This document shows, in pieces, positions 34,039 to 42,617 of a DNA stretch of 64,000 nucleotides. The position numbers were made by a program, and so were the translations under genes. The DNA lies in the NCBI RefSeq assembly GCF_021504595.1, contig NZ_JACSGT010000002.1:620001-684000 (forward strand), in the 5' to 3' direction. The notes under the pieces were generated by a model that saw only the letters and a program-made list of their open reading frames with translations, ran no database searches and was not told the origin of the DNA. This DNA is from Chryseobacterium indicum (GTDB lineage: Bacteria; Bacteroidota; Bacteroidia; Flavobacteriales; Weeksellaceae). Position 1 is the stretch's first letter. The number at the start of each line of letters is the position of its first letter.

Positions 34039-35472
34039 ATGAAAAATAAAGATAAACCCTTTGAAACCACCTACGAAATGTTTACCTCGGAAATTTCCTG
34101 AAAAAAGTATGGTTTTACTGACCCTGAGCTCTCAAAAAATCTCTACAGGGAATACATAGAAACCTGAGATCAGAAAAAACGGGATGAGCTTATCCTTAGG
34201 CACGTAAACTATGTACTTTATTATTGCAGGAACAATATCAGTTCCTATAAGCTATCTAACCATAACTGAGAATTCATGGATATTGTACAGGAAGGAATCA
34301 CAGGACTTTTAGTTGCAGCCCACAGGTATAATCCTAATAAGGCTGCTTTTTTAACGTATGCACGATATTATATCAAAGTCGTGATTGACAATTATCTGGC
34401 TACGATAGGAAACAAGTCTCCTTTTAATACCAAAGATCATATCAGTGCTGCTGCTCAGGCGTACCATCTTTTAAATTCTACTCAAAATGAAACTGGAGAA
34501 ATCCTTCAGCTGGAGGAAGTCGCCCAAATACTTGGGGTAAGCTCCCGTGTACTTTTACAAAAACTGGAAGCTCAGGCTTTTAATGTGATTTCTTTGGATG
34601 CTCCTGTAAGAAGAGGGGATGAAGAAAGCACTTGGGGAGATATTTTACAGGTAGTTGGTGATGTTGATATACACCATCCTTATTCTACGGAAAGTACACA
34701 TAAGGGAAGGGAAATCCATTCCATTGTACTAAAAGAAATGAGACTGAATCTCTCGGTAAGAGAATATAATGTGGTTAAGATGCATTATCTGGATCATTCC
34801 TCCCTAGAGGAGATTGCCTGAGTATATGGCTGCTCAAGAGAAAGAATCCGCCAGATTGAAGAAATTGCACTTTGAAAAGTTCTTTTAGCGGTAAAAAGCA
34901 AATACCCGGAATTAGAAGTCAGTCTTGAAACAGGGCAAGTAAAGAAACGTTCACAGATGGACACCAAGTATCATAATGTCGTTAAGTCCGCGCTGGAAAC
35001 GCAAAGAAAAGAACTCAAAAAACAGAGTAGGCTCAGCGCTCAAATGAAAGCAAAGTATGTATTGGAGCAGTTGGATAAAGCCAGAATCAATGCGCTGAAT
35101 CTCTCAATAGATGATATACACGGATTATGCTTATACTATATTGGAAATGATCAGAATATGTATGAAAGTTCAGAACATATAGAAACCCTCTTTAAAATAG
35201 CAAAATATGATCACCGCATTTCCTTTATCACAAGCAAATGGGAATATCAGCCAAGAATTTATCGTAATACCTCCGATGAAAAAGAGTTTTTCGATTGGTT
35301 CTTTGAACAGAAATCCGATACGGTTCCGTTGCATATTTCGGAATTTATCAGAAAATATTATGAAACAGAGGATAAACACAGTCTTTTAGATGGTGGAAGT
35401 ATTGATGAGCTTATTCAAAAGAGGGATCATTACCTGAAACTGTTTTTTGAGATTCCCTGAGTGATCGGGTAA
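34039..35472 (+). CDS. sigma-70 family factor with in-frame TGA codons and long C-terminal extension
   Basis: From the ATG at 34039 one frame runs to the TAA at 35470-35472 (477 residues) with TGA at 34099, 34165, 34267, 34819, 34873 and 35458 (codons 21, 43, 77, 261, 279, 474); no TAA or TAG. Sigma region 2 is clear ('EFMDIVQEGITGLLVAAHRY', 'YARYYIKVVIDNYL'), then region 3 ('LDAPVRRGDE') and region 4 ('SRERIRQIEEIAL'). The TGA at codon 43 sits where sigma factors have the G of 'ETGD..KR.ELI..H...V'. Trp is TGG at three or more sites. The last ~190 residues are a helical extension with no family I know. The TGA at 35458 could be the true stop. This would be an element-specific sigma factor. 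Confidence 0.65.
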
Positions 35473-35668
35473 TTATTGTTGATTTTTATGTAGGGAAGCG
35501 TATGATTTAACGGGGTCTGAAACGTCTCTTTGTATTCTCCAAGTAGAGTTTGTAAAATAGTGTATTAAAAGCATTTTTTCTTGTATTTTTAGGCCGAAAG
35601 AGAAATATTTTATTAAACGGATATCTCAGCAGAAAACTCAAAAAACTTTATTCTTAATCACGATTTCC

Positions 35669-35938
35669 ATGCTCAATTATGACAATCAGCGTTTAGATAA
35701 AAAGGAGCTTTTATGAGAAGAATCATTAACTGCATCTTCCAGCAGGGGGCTTTCAGCCTGGCAATTGGAAGCGGAAAAAGAGAGGCTGAAAGGTTACTCT
35801 GTTCTGAAACCCGTCAAAAAAGCAATCAGCATAAGGCTCTTAGCTTCAGATTTGGTGAAGCTGAAATCAAAAGCAGAAATGATGGGAATACCTTATCAGA
35901 CCCTTATTGCAATAGAACTTCATAAGATGGTAAATTAA
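35669..35938 (+). CDS. CopG/BrnA-like antitoxin with one in-frame TGA
   Basis: 89 residues from the ATG at 35669 to the TAA at 35936-35938, with TGA at 35714-35716 (codon 16). The C-terminal half, 'KKAISIRLLASDLVKLKSKA' followed by 'MGIPYQTLIAIELHK', is a typical ribbon-helix-helix antitoxin ending. Trp is TGG here ('SAWQ'). A BrnT- or RelE-type toxin gene would normally be adjacent, but none is visible upstream (35473-35668), so this may be an orphan. The ATG at 35713 starts an unrelated out-of-frame stretch. Confidence 0.6.
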
Positions 35939-36075
35939 TACTACAGAGTTTTGTTAAATTTCAATTATTCCCTTATTGTTTACACAGAAAATTTTCACAA
36001 GTATTTTCTCTTGCTTTTTTATTGTATTTTGATTACGATTTTATGAATCATTTACCCATGTAAACTGTAATAAAA

Positions 36076-36333
36076 ATGAATACCCAAATTGCGGTGCCTA
36101 TAGACAGCACAAGAAAACATACTTTAATCAAAAATCTCAAAGATAAAGGTCTTACAGTCAAAGCCTTTATTATTTTTTGTATTGATGCGTTTAATAACGG
36201 GGAACTTAATTTTTGAGTAATTTATAATAAAGACAATTATCTCACTTCTGAAGAAAGAAAGGCTCACAAAGAGGCATTGGCTGAATTTGAAAAAGGGGAG
36301 TATGATCCTTTAGATGAGATTAAAAAAGAGTAA
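36076..36333 (+). CDS. RelB-like antitoxin with one in-frame TGA
   Basis: 85 residues, ATG at 36076, TAA at 36331-36333, and TGA at 36214-36216 (codon 47). The start 'MNTQIAVPIDSTRKHTLI' and 'KGLTVKAFIIFCIDAFNNGE' are a RelB/ribbon-helix-helix N-terminus. After it, 'NGELNF-stop-VIYNKD' corresponds to the 'G.L.FG' step seen in RelB-like proteins, so glycine fits. The acidic tail 'AEFEKGEYDPLDEI' would bind a toxin. No toxin gene follows directly; the next genes are a separate pair. Confidence 0.6.
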
Positions 36334-36429
36334 TTTCAATTCAAATGAGTATAAAGTAATGAGTTCAATGTATTACATTGAGATGGATTATTGCTATCAT
36401 AATTACATTTATCGTTTTATGCCTATACA

Positions 36430-36681
36430 ATGACAGATAAATTAACCGTTATACAAATGATACTGCAGACTGACAATGAGAAAATATTGGGTAAAGTACA
36501 TTTGTTGCTCAGTGCTGAAATTTGAAAAAGTGATCCCATAGAAAGTCAGGTTCCGGTTTCACACTATAAGAAGCTCCATTCAGCAAGAAACGCTTATAAA
36601 AAGTGAGAAATTTCCGGCACTCCATGGAATACAGTCAAAGCATCTTTACAGAATGAGCATAAAAAATGAGTTATAGCGTAG
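36430..36681 (+). CDS. antitoxin of ParE pair 1, with in-frame TGAs
   Basis: Begins at the ATG at 36430. TGA codons lie at 36523, 36604 and 36667 (codons 32, 59, 80); the first TAG follows at 36679-36681, giving 83 residues, or the TGA at 36667 is the stop (79 residues). The N-terminus 'LTVIQMILQTDNEKILGKV' matches that of the second antitoxin ('AIIQHLIVTEDENTL') in plan. 'NAYKK-stop-EISGTPW' fits the 'KGE' turn of such antitoxins, with TGG used for Trp in the same line. ParE1 starts at 36666, overlapping the TGA as ATGA. Confidence 0.6.
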
Positions 36682-36965
36682 AGTTACTCCCATTAGCTAT
36701 AGAAGAACTCACACAAGCCACTATTCGATATGATAAGCAGCAATACGGATTGTGAGAGAGGTTTTTGAAATCCTTTGAAGCGATGACAAAGAAAATAGCC
36801 GGGCATCCCAATGCTTTTGCCCAGCATGAAGCTCCATTTAGAGAAGCGTATATGAATAGATTCCCTTTCCTGATTATCTATGAAACAGAATCTTCAAAAA
36901 TATTGATACATTCTGTTTTTCAAATCAGGCAGAACCCCGAAAAAAAAGTTTCATCTCTATTGTAG
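36666..36965 (+). CDS. ParE/RelE-family toxin 1, TGA at the conserved glycine
   Basis: 99 residues, ATG at 36666 overlapping the antitoxin's end, TAG at 36963-36965. TGA is at 36753-36755 (codon 30) in 'YDKQQYGL-stop-ERFLKSFE', where ParE toxins have 'GLG.RF'. Downstream 'APFREAYMNRFPFLIIYE' and 'ILIHSVFQIRQNP' are the ParE core strands. Apart from the TGA the protein is complete, with no frameshift. ParE toxins inhibit gyrase or, for RelE relatives, cut mRNA; the activity here is untested. TGA=Gly is the best reading; a single nonsense mutation is the alternative. Confidence 0.7.
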
Positions 36966-37356
36966 TTGTCATAAAGAAAAAAATACGCCTAACCTATTGA
37001 CAATCATCGCTTACCTTGCACAAGTATGATTGTGCAATCTAAAAGTAGGGGCTTCGCACCTTTGATTTATTGAAAATAACTATTTATTGTGGTGGGTAAA
37101 ATTGATTTAAATATGTAGAAAATAAAGCGGATATTTTTTCTAAAATATACTTTTGTAATTCGGAGGTATTAAAAAGTTCTTTACAAAGGGTTGAACGCTA
37201 TAAAAATAGCTTTGATAAGCCATTTTATTACTGCCCTGCTTACAGTAACTAGTAAAAATAGGTTCCTATAGTGTTTGATCGATTTGGGTACTTTTACTTG
37301 TAATTGATACAAAACCGATTATAGTTTGAATCAGTTTTTAGTTTGACACCTGCAAA
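36966..37356. other. 391-bp intergenic region with a perfect hairpin
   Basis: No gene. A perfect 8-bp hairpin TTGCACAA-GTATGA-TTGTGCAA lies at 37016-37037, followed by GGGGCTTCGCACC (37049-37061), a short imperfect UUCG-type hairpin. The remainder up to the second antitoxin is AT-rich and probably holds its promoter. Confidence 0.5.
37016..37061. other. two adjacent hairpins
   Basis: TTGCACAA (37016-37023) with TTGTGCAA (37030-37037), a perfect palindrome suited to a dimeric operator, then GGGGCTTCGCACC. No T-run follows, so it is not a standard terminator. Confidence 0.45.
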
Positions 37357-37593
37357 ATGTCTATAGATAAACTTGCTATTATCCAACATTTAATAGTAAC
37401 AGAAGATGAAAATACTCTTAGGGCCGTTGATTCTCTATTGGCTGATGATGGACTGAGTAAAATTCCTGACAGTCTGTATCATGAGCTGTTACAGTCTTGG
37501 CAGAATATCGAATCCGGTACTGAAGCTACCCGTGAACGAAGTGAAATTAAAAAGGATTTAGTTCAGATGGAATTTCAATGAACTACCGCTTAA
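37357..37593 (+). CDS. antitoxin of ParE pair 2
   Basis: The ATG at 37357 gives 74 residues to the TGA at 37579-37581; if TGA is sense the frame ends at the TAA at 37591-37593 (78 residues). 'MSIDKLAIIQHLIVTEDENTL' and 'DSLYHELLQSWQNIESG' are typical of the addiction-module antitoxins paired with ParE in Bacteroidota. No internal TGA; Trp is TGG. The toxin starts at 37578, overlapping as ATGA. Confidence 0.7.
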
Positions 37594-37868
37594 ATTTCAG
37601 CCTTCGTGCGGAAAAAGAAACCCAAAAAGTAATTTTGCATTATGAGAATCTCGTATCAGGGTTGTGAAAAGATTTTCTGGTTTCGTTAGAAAATATTTTG
37701 GGTATCATTTCGGTTAATCCCAATATTTATCAGGAAAAGCGCCCTCCGTTCAGAGAAGCGGTCACGAGAAGATTTCCATTTGTGATCATTTACATGTTTC
37801 AAAAAAAACAAATCATCATTCATAGTGTTTTTCATTATAAGCAAAATCCTGATAAAAAGTCAAAATAA
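37578..37868 (+). CDS. ParE/RelE-family toxin 2, TGA at the conserved glycine
   Basis: 96 residues, ATG at 37578, TAA at 37866-37868, with TGA at 37665-37667, again codon 30, in 'YENLVSGL-stop-KDFLVSLE'. This is the same alignment position as in toxin 1 and the place of the GLG glycine. The core 'PFREAVTRRFPFVIIYMF' and 'IIIHSVFHYKQNP' is intact. Toxins 1 and 2 are diverged paralogs, so a TGA kept at the same codon in both is hard to explain by random decay. It is the last plus-strand gene before the phosphorothioation operon. Confidence 0.7.
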
Positions 37869-37881
37869 GCTACATTTCAAA

Positions 37882-38154
37882 TTATTCTTCTATATTAGAA
37901 TCTCTTTTTTGCTGCTCAAACCAAGAATCCTGACCTCTGAAATTTGGATTATTTCCTAGATAAGAACCAACAACTTCTTCCGCTGTGTAAAAGGGGTATA
38001 GGCTATATAATGCTTGTCGATATTCTTTATCAATTTCATATTTTCCGAACTTAAGAACGTCTACCGGAGGTACGCAATCCATAATTTCTTCTTTTTCAAA
38101 ATCATGTGCTTTTTTACCACATGTGTTACATTTGTCTTTTTTAGTCGTAGTCAT
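37882..38154 (-). CDS. small protein with CxxC, end of the phosphorothioation operon
   Basis: 90 residues. N-terminal 'DKCNTCGKKAHD' could bind zinc with other ligands; 'CVPPVDVLKFGKYEIDKEYR' follows. No family recognised. It starts 35 bp after the HKD-nuclease gene and is convergent with ParE toxin 2 (13 bp between stops), so it is probably co-transcribed with the defence operon. Role unknown. Confidence 0.5.
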   Translation of the reverse strand: MTTTKKDKCNTCGKKAHDFEKEEIMDCVPPVDVLKFGKYEIDKEYRQALYSLYPFYTAEEVVGSYLGNNPNFRGQDSWFEQQKRDSNIEE

Positions 38155-38189
38155 ATTTGTATGTTATTTCATTTCCTTAAAAATATTAA

Positions 38190-39152
38190 CTATTTATCTT
38201 GTCGGATATTCGGCATAAATAATCGTTCAGAGTAATTAGGTCTATCAACCTGATACTTTCCATTTCCCAGTTTAACAATCCATCGATAAAGTATCTGAAT
38301 ATTTTCTGTAATTTCCCATCTTCTTGGGGTAGGAACATCAGTACAATTTTTATGTATCCATTCTTTTGCAGATCCAAAATAAATTTCTCCTGATATTCCT
38401 AAATTATTTAAAAATGCTTTAATAAAATTATGAGAAAAAAAAGCATCTGAAAGTTTTTGTCTGAATTCCAGTGAAGATAATCCTAATGGTATCTTATAAA
38501 TCGCTAAATCATGTAAAACGCAATTCAGTTCAATATCATTTATAAATTCTCTATCTTCATAAATTCTGTAAAGTGTTTCAATACTGTAAGTCATTGGTAA
38601 TGCTGAAATCAAAAAGTCTTTGTCAGGGGTTTCAAACTCCAAAGTAAATTCTTCTTCATTTGGAAATTCCTTTTTCTTTTCTACTAGTTGTTCGCTTAAT
38701 TGTTTGTAAATGCTATCTGTGATTAGTACGCTGTCACTTTCAATGATTGAAAAATACAAACGGTCATTAATATCGAGATTTTCAACAACAGTTCCTATTT
38801 CATAATTATAATTTAAGTGTGATGGCAAATTCAATGCCCGTGAAGAAATATTTGCACTTGTTAGGAAACAATTTCTGTAATCGTTAAGGTATGCTTTTAA
38901 GTGTAAGCGAGGATTACGGTATAGAACAATTCCTTTTGATTTCAGAAAAGGATAAATTTCTAAATCAGACGAGCCAAGAATTAAATCTTTGGTTTCCCAA
39001 CGAACAAAAATGGCTTTTACCTTCTCATTATCATCAATTAAATTCTTGAGTGTTTCAAGTTTGATGTAAGGTGAGAAAATATAAAGTGTTTGCGAATTAC
39101 TAATGTATTCCGCAAGCTTTGTTTGTAGGTCTATTCCGTTTTTGAAAAGCAT
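38190..39152 (-). CDS. PLD/HKD-family nuclease of the Ssp-type operon
   Basis: 320 residues. A single complete HKD motif H84-x-K86-x4-D91 ('LHLKAYLND') followed by 'FLTSANISSRAL' (S99, N101) defines the phospholipase D-type phosphodiesterase fold seen in restriction enzymes such as NgoFVII. One motif per chain means a dimer would form the active site. The C-terminal half is of unknown type ('SAKEWIHKNCTDVPTPRRWE'). It lies 3 bp after the GHKL ATPase gene. It is the likely DNA-cutting subunit of the restriction arm, inferred from motif and order. Confidence 0.75.
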   Translation of the reverse strand: MLFKNGIDLQTKLAEYISNSQTLYIFSPYIKLETLKNLIDDNEKVKAIFVRWETKDLILGSSDLEIYPFLKSKGIVLYRNPRLHLKAYLNDYRNCFLTSANISSRALNLPSHLNYNYEIGTVVENLDINDRLYFSIIESDSVLITDSIYKQLSEQLVEKKKEFPNEEEFTLEFETPDKDFLISALPMTYSIETLYRIYEDREFINDIELNCVLHDLAIYKIPLGLSSLEFRQKLSDAFFSHNFIKAFLNNLGISGEIYFGSAKEWIHKNCTDVPTPRRWEITENIQILYRWIVKLGNGKYQVDRPNYSERLFMPNIRQDK

Positions 39153-39155
39153 GTT

Positions 39156-40961
39156 TTAATCCTCTTGTAAAAATTGTCTTGCAATTCTTCCCCAGTCTTG
39201 ACGTGATTCTTGAGCGGAAGTTTTAAGTTTTCCATCAGGTTGCTCATCTTCGTATCTTGCCCAAGCCATTAATAAAAGTTTCAAACCCTCTGACGCATTT
39301 TTTAGTCTTCCTTCAAGTTCTTCTTGCGTTGAACCTTCAGTTGTTTCATCTAAAACTTCAACTAATTTGTGATATGCAGGATGGCTTGTGTTTAATGAAA
39401 TAATAATTTTTCCGCCTTTTGATTTTACCGAAAAGAATGCTGATGATTCAAATTCGGCATCAACAAAAGAATACTTCAAATTATTTTTGAATAACCAATC
39501 AACAACTTCTGCAACGTTTGTAACTCCTTCGTTCTCCAAAGTTTTAGTTATTTCAGCCTTTTTTTCTTCTTCTGATTTTTTTTCTTGCTCATCACTTGTT
39601 CCTGTGTGTCCTTGTTCAATTCTTTCATTTGTTGCTTCTGTTGCAATACGTTCCGCTGATGTTGTTGAAGTAGTATGACGTGTTTTTGATTGTCGGTCTT
39701 CGTTTAATTTTTGTGTTCTAATTACATCACGGATTGCCGAAAGTTGAGAATTAATTTTTTGAGTAATCTCAATCAACAAAGCTTTTGGGTCATTTTCTTC
39801 TTCTAATTCCTCTCTAACTTGGGTAATTGTTTTTCCTCCTGCGGTTAATTCTTCCAAATCAATTTTTCCAAGCTCACTAAAATTATTAGCAAATTGTTTG
39901 TTGTTAGTTACACCAAAAATTTCATCTAAAGCAGGAGGGAATTCAATTTCAACCCCCCACCAACGCTCTCTTGGGTCGTACTGAACAACCCACGCTTGGT
40001 CTAAATCCAACTCTCTTTCTGCTCGTACCACTGAAACTCCAATATTTTTACCTGCGTGTTTACCGTGAGGTTTAGCTCCTGGGTTATGACCTTCTCTTGC
40101 TTCTAATTTTGCTATTGTAAATCTTAAAACAACTTGATGTGTACCCGCATTATGATTAATGTCAAATTTTACTTCAAATGAATCCCCTCCCCACTTATCA
40201 AACATTGCTTTTTTATCGAACGGCTCAGGTGTCGAAGTGTCTTCCATTAAATATATTGGGTCATTTGCTTTGGCATTATGAACCTTTGTGTATGCACTTG
40301 GATTACTCTCTTTGAAAGCTACCATTTTTATATCAACCTTACCATTTTGGATAAATTTGCGATACATTCTTCCAATCAAGAATTCGGAATTTTCTATGAT
40401 AGCGTTCGCCGTTTTCCAAATACATCTATCAATATTTGACCAAACAACAAGCGTTCCTGAATTCCCAAAGGCTTTTCCTGCTGTTTTCCACAAATCGGGA
40501 ATTGCTTTATTAACAGGAACAGGCACTTCTTTTAGTGTTTGATCAATTATCGCATCAATGTCCAAATAAGAATAAACTGCGGTTTCAATTCCATTTTGCC
40601 AAGTCCAAACTTCTACTTTTTTTGCTTGTGAAATTGAAGATGATGGTAAGCCCATTCCAAATTTCCCTATTCCTTTTTGGTTAGATGCTTCCAAATGTGT
40701 TCCATTACCAAATTGCAATGCCATTCTTAGAACTTCACTCGTCATTCCACTTCCGTTGTCGAGGATTCCAATTTGATTTACTCTTGTAACATTTCTCAAA
40801 TTTATTTGGACATCAATTTCAGCACATAGAAGTTCAACTTTGGTAGCTCCGTGTTGAATTGAATTGTCTATTAGTTCCGCAATTGCATAAGCGGCATTTT
40901 TGTAGCCGTTATCTCTCATTGCTTTTACTGCTAAGTGGGCAGGAACTATCGAATTATCCAT
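39156..40961 (-). CDS. GHKL-type ATPase (MutL/Hsp90-like)
   Basis: 601 residues. Bergerat-fold motifs are clear: E29-x2-D32-N33 ('AELIDNSIQHG'), D68-x-G-x-G ('ILDNGSGM') and 'GIGKFGMGLPSSS' at 97-109. Residues ~415-465 are a charged, low-complexity linker; the C-terminal ~130 residues are a separate domain. ATPases of this fold act as clamps or motors in restriction and DNA repair. Its place between helicase and HKD-nuclease genes suggests a three-part restriction complex for the phosphorothioation system. Confidence 0.75.
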   Translation of the reverse strand: MDNSIVPAHLAVKAMRDNGYKNAAYAIAELIDNSIQHGATKVELLCAEIDVQINLRNVTRVNQIGILDNGSGMTSEVLRMALQFGNGTHLEASNQKGIGKFGMGLPSSSISQAKKVEVWTWQNGIETAVYSYLDIDAIIDQTLKEVPVPVNKAIPDLWKTAGKAFGNSGTLVVWSNIDRCIWKTANAIIENSEFLIGRMYRKFIQNGKVDIKMVAFKESNPSAYTKVHNAKANDPIYLMEDTSTPEPFDKKAMFDKWGGDSFEVKFDINHNAGTHQVVLRFTIAKLEAREGHNPGAKPHGKHAGKNIGVSVVRAERELDLDQAWVVQYDPRERWWGVEIEFPPALDEIFGVTNNKQFANNFSELGKIDLEELTAGGKTITQVREELEEENDPKALLIEITQKINSQLSAIRDVIRTQKLNEDRQSKTRHTTSTTSAERIATEATNERIEQGHTGTSDEQEKKSEEEKKAEITKTLENEGVTNVAEVVDWLFKNNLKYSFVDAEFESSAFFSVKSKGGKIIISLNTSHPAYHKLVEVLDETTEGSTQEELEGRLKNASEGLKLLLMAWARYEDEQPDGKLKTSAQESRQDWGRIARQFLQED

Positions 40962-40998
40962 ATTATATTTAAATTTTAATCGTTATTTTTTAAGATTA

Positions 40999-42597
40999 TT
41001 ACCAAACATCTTCCCAATTAAAGAAAGCATTTGCAACTGCATCAAAACCTGGTAAACTGCTATCAATAACTGTCACAATTTCTGCTGTTTCATTTCCTCC
41101 TGCTTTTGTTCCTCGAATTGCTCTACCAACCATTTGACTGTATAATACTAATGAATCTGTTGGTCTTGAAATTAAAGCACAGCTTGTTTTAGGCGCATCA
41201 AATCCTGTTGTTAGAATTCCATAATTACAAAGAACCAAAGGAACATCTTCATCAGACTTAAATCTATCAATTAAGCTTTTTCTTTGAGTAGATTCTGTCT
41301 TACTCGTTATTGAAAAAGCATTTATACCTCTTGCTTGTAAACACGTTGCAAGTAAATTAGAATGCTCTACATTCATTGCAAACAAAATAATCCGTTTATG
41401 CCGAGTTACAAGATCATCAACTTTTTGCAGTATCAGAATATTTCGTTGTTGGTCTTCCGATAACTTTTTCAAAAAAGAATCAGATAAATGAAAATTGTTT
41501 TGTAAATATTCTAAATCTCTTTCCGAAATTGTAAAGCCACTTTGATAAAGCAATGGAGAGTTTTGTACTTCAGCTAAATATTTTTCTGCAACTAAATAAT
41601 CAACAGGATTCTCATATCCTTCTACTTTTAATGTAACCTTTTGCCGATTAAAAAACTTTGCAAGTTCTTTATCTGCATCTATATCATTCCAAGTTCGTCC
41701 AGGAGTTGCTGATAGACCAAGTAACGATGCTCCAAAATTTATTAATACTTGAAGATTTAATTTGAATGTTGGAGCAATTGCCATATGGGCTTCATCCATT
41801 ACAACAAGAGAACAATTACTTCCTAACTTGCTTATTTTTGCTGCATCAGATTTTAAAAGATTAAACACTTTTGTCAGACCTCCAACAATAAAAGCATCTT
41901 TCAAATTACTAATATCCTCTTGACTGTTTCCCCAATATCTAACAACGTTTAGTTCTCTGTCTCCAAGAGTTCTCCAAGCACGTTCAAACTCTGATGCTGC
42001 TTGTTCGCAAAGTTCTTCTGTATGTGCAAGCCAAATTACAACGGTTGGTTCGGTTAATCTAAAATGATTACAAATTACATTCATTGCTGTTCGTGTCTTT
42101 CCCGAACCTGTGGGCATATGGAGCATTGCTTTTTTGTTTCCGCTATACAATTTCTGATTCAGTTCCTTGATAGCATTTCTTTGGTGTTTGAATAAAGCAT
42201 AATTCACTTCCACATTTTTAGAAGAAACAAACACAAATTCATCAGTTTCTTCTTCAACTGAAATTTCAAAGAATCTTAGAAGAGTGTTCCATTCTGCACT
42301 TTTCGGACTGAAACGAATTGTTTTTAATGTACTGTAAACGTCTCCTGTTGTTGATTTTCCAAGAGATGTACAAAGATCTTCAGCTTCTGGCTTCTTGAGA
42401 ATATCAATAAATTCATTTCGGATTTTTTTTTCTTGCAATAATTCAACAGGTGAATAAATATTTAAAAGAATGCTTTGCAAATTACTAATTCTCGTTAAAT
42501 CAGAATTTAACGAATTTAAAATTTGAATAGCTGATCTACCAACTATTTTTTGAATTAACTGTTCATCAAGTCTTGTAATAAATTTTTCAAACTCCAT
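40999..42597 (-). CDS. DEAD/DEAH-box helicase of the Ssp-type operon
   Basis: 532 residues. Superfamily 2 motifs in order: Q-like 'LFKHQRNAI' near 135-143, Walker A 'MPTGSGKTR' at 161-169, DEAH at 268-271, 'SATPGRTW' from 296, and motif VI 'QMVGRAIRG' near 488. The N-terminal ~130 residues have no recognised fold. It follows the cysteine desulfurase gene by 20 bp. Helicases accompany several phosphorothioation-dependent restriction systems; whether this equals a named SspF/G/H subunit I cannot tell without a search. Confidence 0.8.
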   Translation of the reverse strand: MEFEKFITRLDEQLIQKIVGRSAIQILNSLNSDLTRISNLQSILLNIYSPVELLQEKKIRNEFIDILKKPEAEDLCTSLGKSTTGDVYSTLKTIRFSPKSAEWNTLLRFFEISVEEETDEFVFVSSKNVEVNYALFKHQRNAIKELNQKLYSGNKKAMLHMPTGSGKTRTAMNVICNHFRLTEPTVVIWLAHTEELCEQAASEFERAWRTLGDRELNVVRYWGNSQEDISNLKDAFIVGGLTKVFNLLKSDAAKISKLGSNCSLVVMDEAHMAIAPTFKLNLQVLINFGASLLGLSATPGRTWNDIDADKELAKFFNRQKVTLKVEGYENPVDYLVAEKYLAEVQNSPLLYQSGFTISERDLEYLQNNFHLSDSFLKKLSEDQQRNILILQKVDDLVTRHKRIILFAMNVEHSNLLATCLQARGINAFSITSKTESTQRKSLIDRFKSDEDVPLVLCNYGILTTGFDAPKTSCALISRPTDSLVLYSQMVGRAIRGTKAGGNETAEIVTVIDSSLPGFDAVANAFFNWEDVW

Positions 42598-42617
42598 ACG
42601 TTCTAATTTACTCTCAT

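Noticed and set aside
35713..35925. A 70-residue ORF starting at the ATG at 35713
   Set aside because: It is the wrong frame; the overlapping frame from 35669 encodes a recognisable CopG-like antitoxin with one TGA.
32909..37868. Reading TGA as tryptophan (code 4)
   Set aside because: Trp is written TGG in the same genes, and the TGA positions that can be aligned to families are glycine sites (GLG of ParE, ETGD of sigma, F-G of RelB).
32909..37868. Ordinary pseudogene decay or sequencing error as the explanation for the TGAs
   Set aside because: No TAA, TAG or frameshift accompanies 17 TGAs, and the sequence contexts around them share no motif that would suggest a systematic miscall. Not fully excluded.
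32740..37880. A UCA-anticodon tRNA within the recoded block
   Set aside because: I looked for T-arm and anticodon-loop patterns in all gaps on both strands and found none with paired stems.
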